DNA from: DATARR01 sp044868005
GTDB lineage: Bacteria; Acidobacteriota; Thermoanaerobaculia; Multivoradales; UBA5704
DNA length: 64,000 bases
Assembly (NCBI GenBank): GCA_044868005.1
Contig: JBIOVX010000229.1
Coordinates: 15,055 to 79,054, forward strand
Direction: 5' to 3'
Shown here: piece after piece, positions 60,590 through 64,000 of the stretch
Layout: every line of letters begins with the position of its first letter
How positions within the stretch are numbered: the first letter of the stretch is position 1
Notes under the pieces: model-generated
The model's database searches: none
Seen by the model: only the letters and a program-made list of their open reading frames with translations
Told to the model about the DNA's origin: nothing
Translations under genes and position numbers: made by a program

Positions 60590-62311
60590 CTACCGCCGCT
60601 GGATCTTGAATCCCACCTTGGCGAGGAGCACCGGCAGATGACGGACGGCCTGGCGGTTGCGCTCGCGGACAGGCTCGTCGAGGTCTTCCCAGGGAACCAG
60701 GTAAGGACTCATCTCCTTCGAGCGCCGGCACTCGCCTACGTAGCGCTGGTGCTCGAGGCGGGCCAGGATCTCGACCTCGCCGGGCTTGAACCGGAAGAGG
60801 GGCTGGTCCCAGTCCGTGCGCGGAGCGATGAAGCAGTCGACCTCGCGGAGCTTGGAACCGATGTGCTCGGCTTGACGGCGGTTCGATTCCTTGCGGTCTT
60901 CCCGCAGATGGCTCCAGCGGCGGATCGAGGGGTCGGCCTCCGGAGTGGCGCCTTGGCGCTTGCGGTCGTGAACGTACTCCTGATGGATGGCGCGGGCCAG
61001 GATCTCGGTGAGGGTTCCGAAGAGAAGACCCGGCCGCAGCACGCGGCCGAGGAGACCGAAGGGGTGGAGCTCGACCGGGGCGCCGCTCGCCTGCTCGCGG
61101 CTGCGGAGGATCTCCAGCATCCGGTTCTCCTGCTCCATGGCCACGAAGACGGGGAGCCGCCGCCCGTCCAGAGCGCTCAGGAGGGTGAGTGCCGCATCGA
61201 GGGCCGCGGATTCGTCGCCCAGCAGGACGTAGGCCTTGGTGAAGGCGAGGCCGCCGCCCTCCGCCGAGAGGAAGGAGCCGCTCTCGAACCTCGCCGAGCC
61301 GGGATCGAAGGAGAGGCCCTGGAAACGGCAGTGCCGCTCCAGGGCCGGATACCGGGCCTTGAGGGCCTGAACGCACTCTTCGGCGTCGCGGTCGATGAGG
61401 GTGATCGATAAGAGACCGCTCTTGCCCGCCCGCTCGGCCCAGGTCTGCACGGCCTGCACCACGAAGCTCTGGCTCAAGGGGCCGAGGCCCACGACGAGCA
61501 GCCGTGGCGCGTCTCCGGCAACCGTCTCGAAGGGGGCGGACTCGTCGAGGAGGATGCGCGCCCCGCGGTCGAACGGGTTGAAGAAGTGGAGCCGGAAAAG
61601 ATCGCCGTCGGCGATCTCCAGCTCCTGCTCGGTCAGCAGCGTGCAAAGGCGGCGATCGACGATATAGACGAGGCAATCGAGGGGCCGGCCTGCCCGCCGG
61701 GCCGCCAGCGACTGGGCGGCGAAGGCCACCTGGGCGTTGGTGCGGTCGTCGCCGGTCAGGCAGATCAAGGTGCTCGCGCGGTGGACGCGGGCGCGGCGGA
61801 GCTGCGCGGGCTCGGCGGCGTCTCCCGCCACGACAGGGACCCCCTGGCCCGGCAGCGATTCGAGGAAGGGGTTGTCTTCGTCCTGCTCGATGACCACCAG
61901 CCGCCGGCGCTCCCGGATGAACTGACGCGCCAGCAGCCGGCCCTTGCGGCCGTAGCCGACGATCACCACGTGACCGCGGTAGAGCTGCGCGCGGGCGAGA
62001 AGCCAGCGGCCGTAGAAGAGGACGATGACCGCCTGCAGGGTGGTGAGCACCACCAGCAGCGGAGCCGCGAAGCGGGCGATCTGGAGAGGGAGGCTCTTCG
62101 CGTGATCGACGTCGAGGTTCACGTCGAGCGAGAAGAGCCGCAGCGTCTCGTAGGCGATGTCGGAGACCTCGGGATGGGGATCGCCCTCCTTGGCCTGGTG
62201 ATAGCGCCACAGCCCCTGGAATCCCAGGAGGAGCACGGCGACCCACAGGCCGCCAATCACCCACCAGCGGTGCTCGCGCCACCAGTCTTCCAGGCGGTCG
62301 GGCCAGGTCAT
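60590..62311 (-). CDS. Membrane TrkA-N (RCK-like) protein with C-terminal RyR domain
   Basis: About 573 residues from ATG 62311. Two membrane helices (about 14-35 and 75-100) without a K+ selectivity filter, then a Rossmann TrkA-N domain (VVIVGYGRKGRLLARQF, acid at end of strand 2 in VVIEQDED) and a second Rossmann unit (LLVVGLGPLSQSF). The C-terminal ~100 residues look like a bacterial RyR domain: EILARLEHQRYVGE, SPYLVPWEDLDEPVRERN, LPVLLAKVGF. RyR domains are proposed ligand sensors. It pairs with the patatin gene downstream. A GTG at 62347 would add 12 residues. Confidence 0.75.
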   Translation of the reverse strand: MTWPDRLEDWWREHRWWVIGGLWVAVLLLGFQGLWRYHQAKEGDPHPEVSDIAYETLRLFSLDVNLDVDHAKSLPLQIARFAAPLLVVLTTLQAVIVLFYGRWLLARAQLYRGHVVIVGYGRKGRLLARQFIRERRRLVVIEQDEDNPFLESLPGQGVPVVAGDAAEPAQLRRARVHRASTLICLTGDDRTNAQVAFAAQSLAARRAGRPLDCLVYIVDRRLCTLLTEQELEIADGDLFRLHFFNPFDRGARILLDESAPFETVAGDAPRLLVVGLGPLSQSFVVQAVQTWAERAGKSGLLSITLIDRDAEECVQALKARYPALERHCRFQGLSFDPGSARFESGSFLSAEGGGLAFTKAYVLLGDESAALDAALTLLSALDGRRLPVFVAMEQENRMLEILRSREQASGAPVELHPFGLLGRVLRPGLLFGTLTEILARAIHQEYVHDRKRQGATPEADPSIRRWSHLREDRKESNRRQAEHIGSKLREVDCFIAPRTDWDQPLFRFKPGEVEILARLEHQRYVGECRRSKEMSPYLVPWEDLDEPVRERNRQAVRHLPVLLAKVGFKIQRR

Positions 62312-62374
62312 GGGGGGAGATGATAGTCCGGTCCGGGAATCTGCCACCCTCTGCCGCCGGTTTCACCAGAGACC

Positions 62375-63955
62375 ATGAACGATCCGGTTTCCCGACGGCG
62401 GACCTTCGCCATCATCTCGCACCCCGACGCGGGCAAGACGACGCTCACCGAGAAGCTGCTGCTCTTCGGCGGCGCCATCCAGCTCGCCGGCGCGGTGAAG
62501 GCCCGCGGCGAGGCGCGGCGCGCGCGCTCCGATTGGATGAAGGTCGAGCAGGAGCGCGGCATCTCCGTCACCGCCTCGGTGATGACCTTCGAGTACGCCG
62601 GCTGCACCTTCAACCTGCTCGACACGCCGGGCCACGAGGACTTCAGCGAAGACACCTACCGCACCTTGACCGCCGTCGACTCGGCGGTGATGGTGATCGA
62701 CGCCGCCAAGGGCATCGAGGCGCAGACGCGCAAGCTCTTCGAGGTCTGCCGCCTGCGCGACGTGCCGATCATCACCTTCGTCAACAAGCTCGACCGCGAG
62801 GGGCGCGAGCCCTTCGACCTGATGAGCGAGATCGAGCAGGACCTGCAGCTCCACGTCACCCCGGCCGCCTGGCCGATCGGCATGGGCCAGAGCTTCCTCG
62901 GCTGCTACGACCTGCGGCACGACCGCCTGGTGCTGATGGACAAGAGCCGCGGCCAGGTGGTGCGCGAGGGCGAGCTGCTCGAGGGGCTGGACGATCCGCA
63001 GCTCGACGCGCGGCTGCCGGCCGGCGCCGTGGCGCGGCTGCGCGAAGAGGTGGAGATGGCGCGCGGCCTCTGCCCCGCCTTCGATCTGGAGGCCTATCGC
63101 GAGGGTCACCTGACGCCGGTCTTCTTCGGCAGCGCGCTCAACAACTTCGGCGTCCGCGAGCTGCTCCAGGGGCTGGTCGAGCTGGCGCCGCCGCCGCGCC
63201 CGCAGGCGGCGGCCACGCGGGCGGTGGATCCGCACGAGAGCCCGGTGAGCGGCTTCGTCTTCAAGATCCAGGCGAACATGGACCCCCGCCACCGCGACCG
63301 CATCGCCTTCGTCCGCCTCTGCTCCGGCCGCTTCGAGCGCGGGATGAAGCTCCTCCACGTGCGCAGCGGCAAGACGCTCGCCATCCACAACCCCGTCCTC
63401 TTCCTGGCGCGCGAGCGCGAGCTGGCCGAGGAAGCGTGGGCGGGGGACATCCTCGGCATTCCCAACCACGGCAACCTGAGGATCGGCGACGCGCTGACCG
63501 AGGGCGAGGAGCTGCGCTTCACCGGCATTCCCAGCTTCGCGCCCGAGCTGCTCAAGAAGGTGCGTCCCGAGGATCCGATGCGCGCCAAGCATCTGGGCCG
63601 CGCCCTGCTCCAGCTCGCCGAGGAGGGAGCGGCGCAGATCTTCCGGCCGAACCTCGGCAACGAGTGGATCGTGGGCGTGGCCGGGGCCCTGCAGTTCGAC
63701 GTGCTGGCGGACCGCATCCGCACCGAGTACAACATCCCGGTGCACTTCGAGGGCACGAGCCTCTACACGGCGCGCTGGGTGGAGGCGCCGGACCACCATG
63801 CGCTGAAGAAGTTTTCGCACGCGCAGCACGCCGCCATGGCCGAGGACCACAACGGCTCGCCCGTGTTCCTGGCGCGCAACGCCTGGCACCTGAAGACCAC
63901 GGGCGAGGAGTGGCCGGACCTCAGGTTTTTGAAGACGAAGGAGCAGGTGCAGTAG
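62375..63955 (+). CDS. prfC: Peptide chain release factor 3
   Basis: GTPase that removes RF1/RF2 from the ribosome after termination. 526 residues, the family norm. G1 motif SHPDAGKTTLTEK, the ARSDWMKVEQERGISVTASV switch I, G3 DTPGHEDF, G4 NKLDRE, then the domain II segment with LARERELAEEAWAGDILG and the C-terminal GVAGALQFDVLADRIRTEY. ATG 62375 gives the usual start. It is divergent from the TrkA-N/RyR gene with 63 bases between. Confidence 0.95.
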   Translation: MNDPVSRRRTFAIISHPDAGKTTLTEKLLLFGGAIQLAGAVKARGEARRARSDWMKVEQERGISVTASVMTFEYAGCTFNLLDTPGHEDFSEDTYRTLTAVDSAVMVIDAAKGIEAQTRKLFEVCRLRDVPIITFVNKLDREGREPFDLMSEIEQDLQLHVTPAAWPIGMGQSFLGCYDLRHDRLVLMDKSRGQVVREGELLEGLDDPQLDARLPAGAVARLREEVEMARGLCPAFDLEAYREGHLTPVFFGSALNNFGVRELLQGLVELAPPPRPQAAATRAVDPHESPVSGFVFKIQANMDPRHRDRIAFVRLCSGRFERGMKLLHVRSGKTLAIHNPVLFLARERELAEEAWAGDILGIPNHGNLRIGDALTEGEELRFTGIPSFAPELLKKVRPEDPMRAKHLGRALLQLAEEGAAQIFRPNLGNEWIVGVAGALQFDVLADRIRTEYNIPVHFEGTSLYTARWVEAPDHHALKKFSHAQHAAMAEDHNGSPVFLARNAWHLKTTGEEWPDLRFLKTKEQVQ

Positions 63956-64000
63956 GCCCCTTGCGTCCGCGGCAGGTTTTCGTAGGGGCGGGGGGGGGGG

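Noticed and set aside
63990..64000. G-run at the window end
   Set aside because: Eleven Gs at the very edge could be a sequencing or contig-end artefact; no biological meaning assigned.

Overview
This is a GC-rich bacterial chromosome segment, densely coded on both strands with many ATGA/TTGA start-stop overlaps and TTG/GTG starts. Several traits fit Acidobacteriota, perhaps Thermoanaerobaculia: a CHAT-TPR protein beside a sigma/anti-sigma pair, many TPR and STAS proteins, a BNR-propeller 'glycosyl hydrolase', the stump of an ADOP-type MacB permease, and large secreted PKD/RHS proteins. This placement is inferred from gene content only; the window holds no rRNA or other marker gene.

Layout. 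1-2302: end of glpK overlapping glpD (glycerol use). 2355-4419: a membrane M48 protease and a small membrane protein, bracketed by two nested inverted-repeat elements. 4557-7455: a five-gene stressosome-type partner-switching module (RsbS, extended RsbT, RsbX, RsbR, second RsbT/RsbW-like kinase). 7486-13521: a TPR protein, an SDR, a DinB-fold protein, a STAS-like protein and a secreted propeller protein. 13614-18928: a secreted duplicated-domain protein, a CHAT-TPR protease-like protein, and a sigma factor with its membrane anti-sigma factor. 19059-25870: dnaE2, a tandem universal stress protein, htpX, a GNAT, a degenerate HepT-like protein and an isoprenylcysteine-methyltransferase-like protein.

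25900-42630 is the accessory region. It opens with a two-gene module, SIR2-TIR plus nSTAND-WD40, with its own promoter and a palindrome over the -10. A patchwork of small enzymes, hypothetical genes, an AlbA_2/Schlafen-type protein and at least three broken genes follows (frameshifted phzF-like gene, decayed second racemase copy, HTH-like fragment). It ends in a nine-unit 21-bp palindromic array. Base composition is visibly lower in G+C from about 38.7 to 41.7 kb.

42672-64000: a large secreted BNR/VPS10-like propeller, a permease stump, then a seven-gene leftward operon (57115 to 46014) built around an RHS protein with an HNH-like C-terminal tip and a candidate immunity protein. Next come a patatin-like phospholipase with C-terminal membrane helices and a TrkA-N/RyR-domain membrane protein, then prfC.

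Best candidates for a new system: the SIR2-TIR/nSTAND-WD40 pair (likely NAD-depleting abortive-infection immunity), the patatin/TrkA-N-RyR pair, and the RHS toxin operon. No tRNA, rRNA, CRISPR array or intact transposase was seen.
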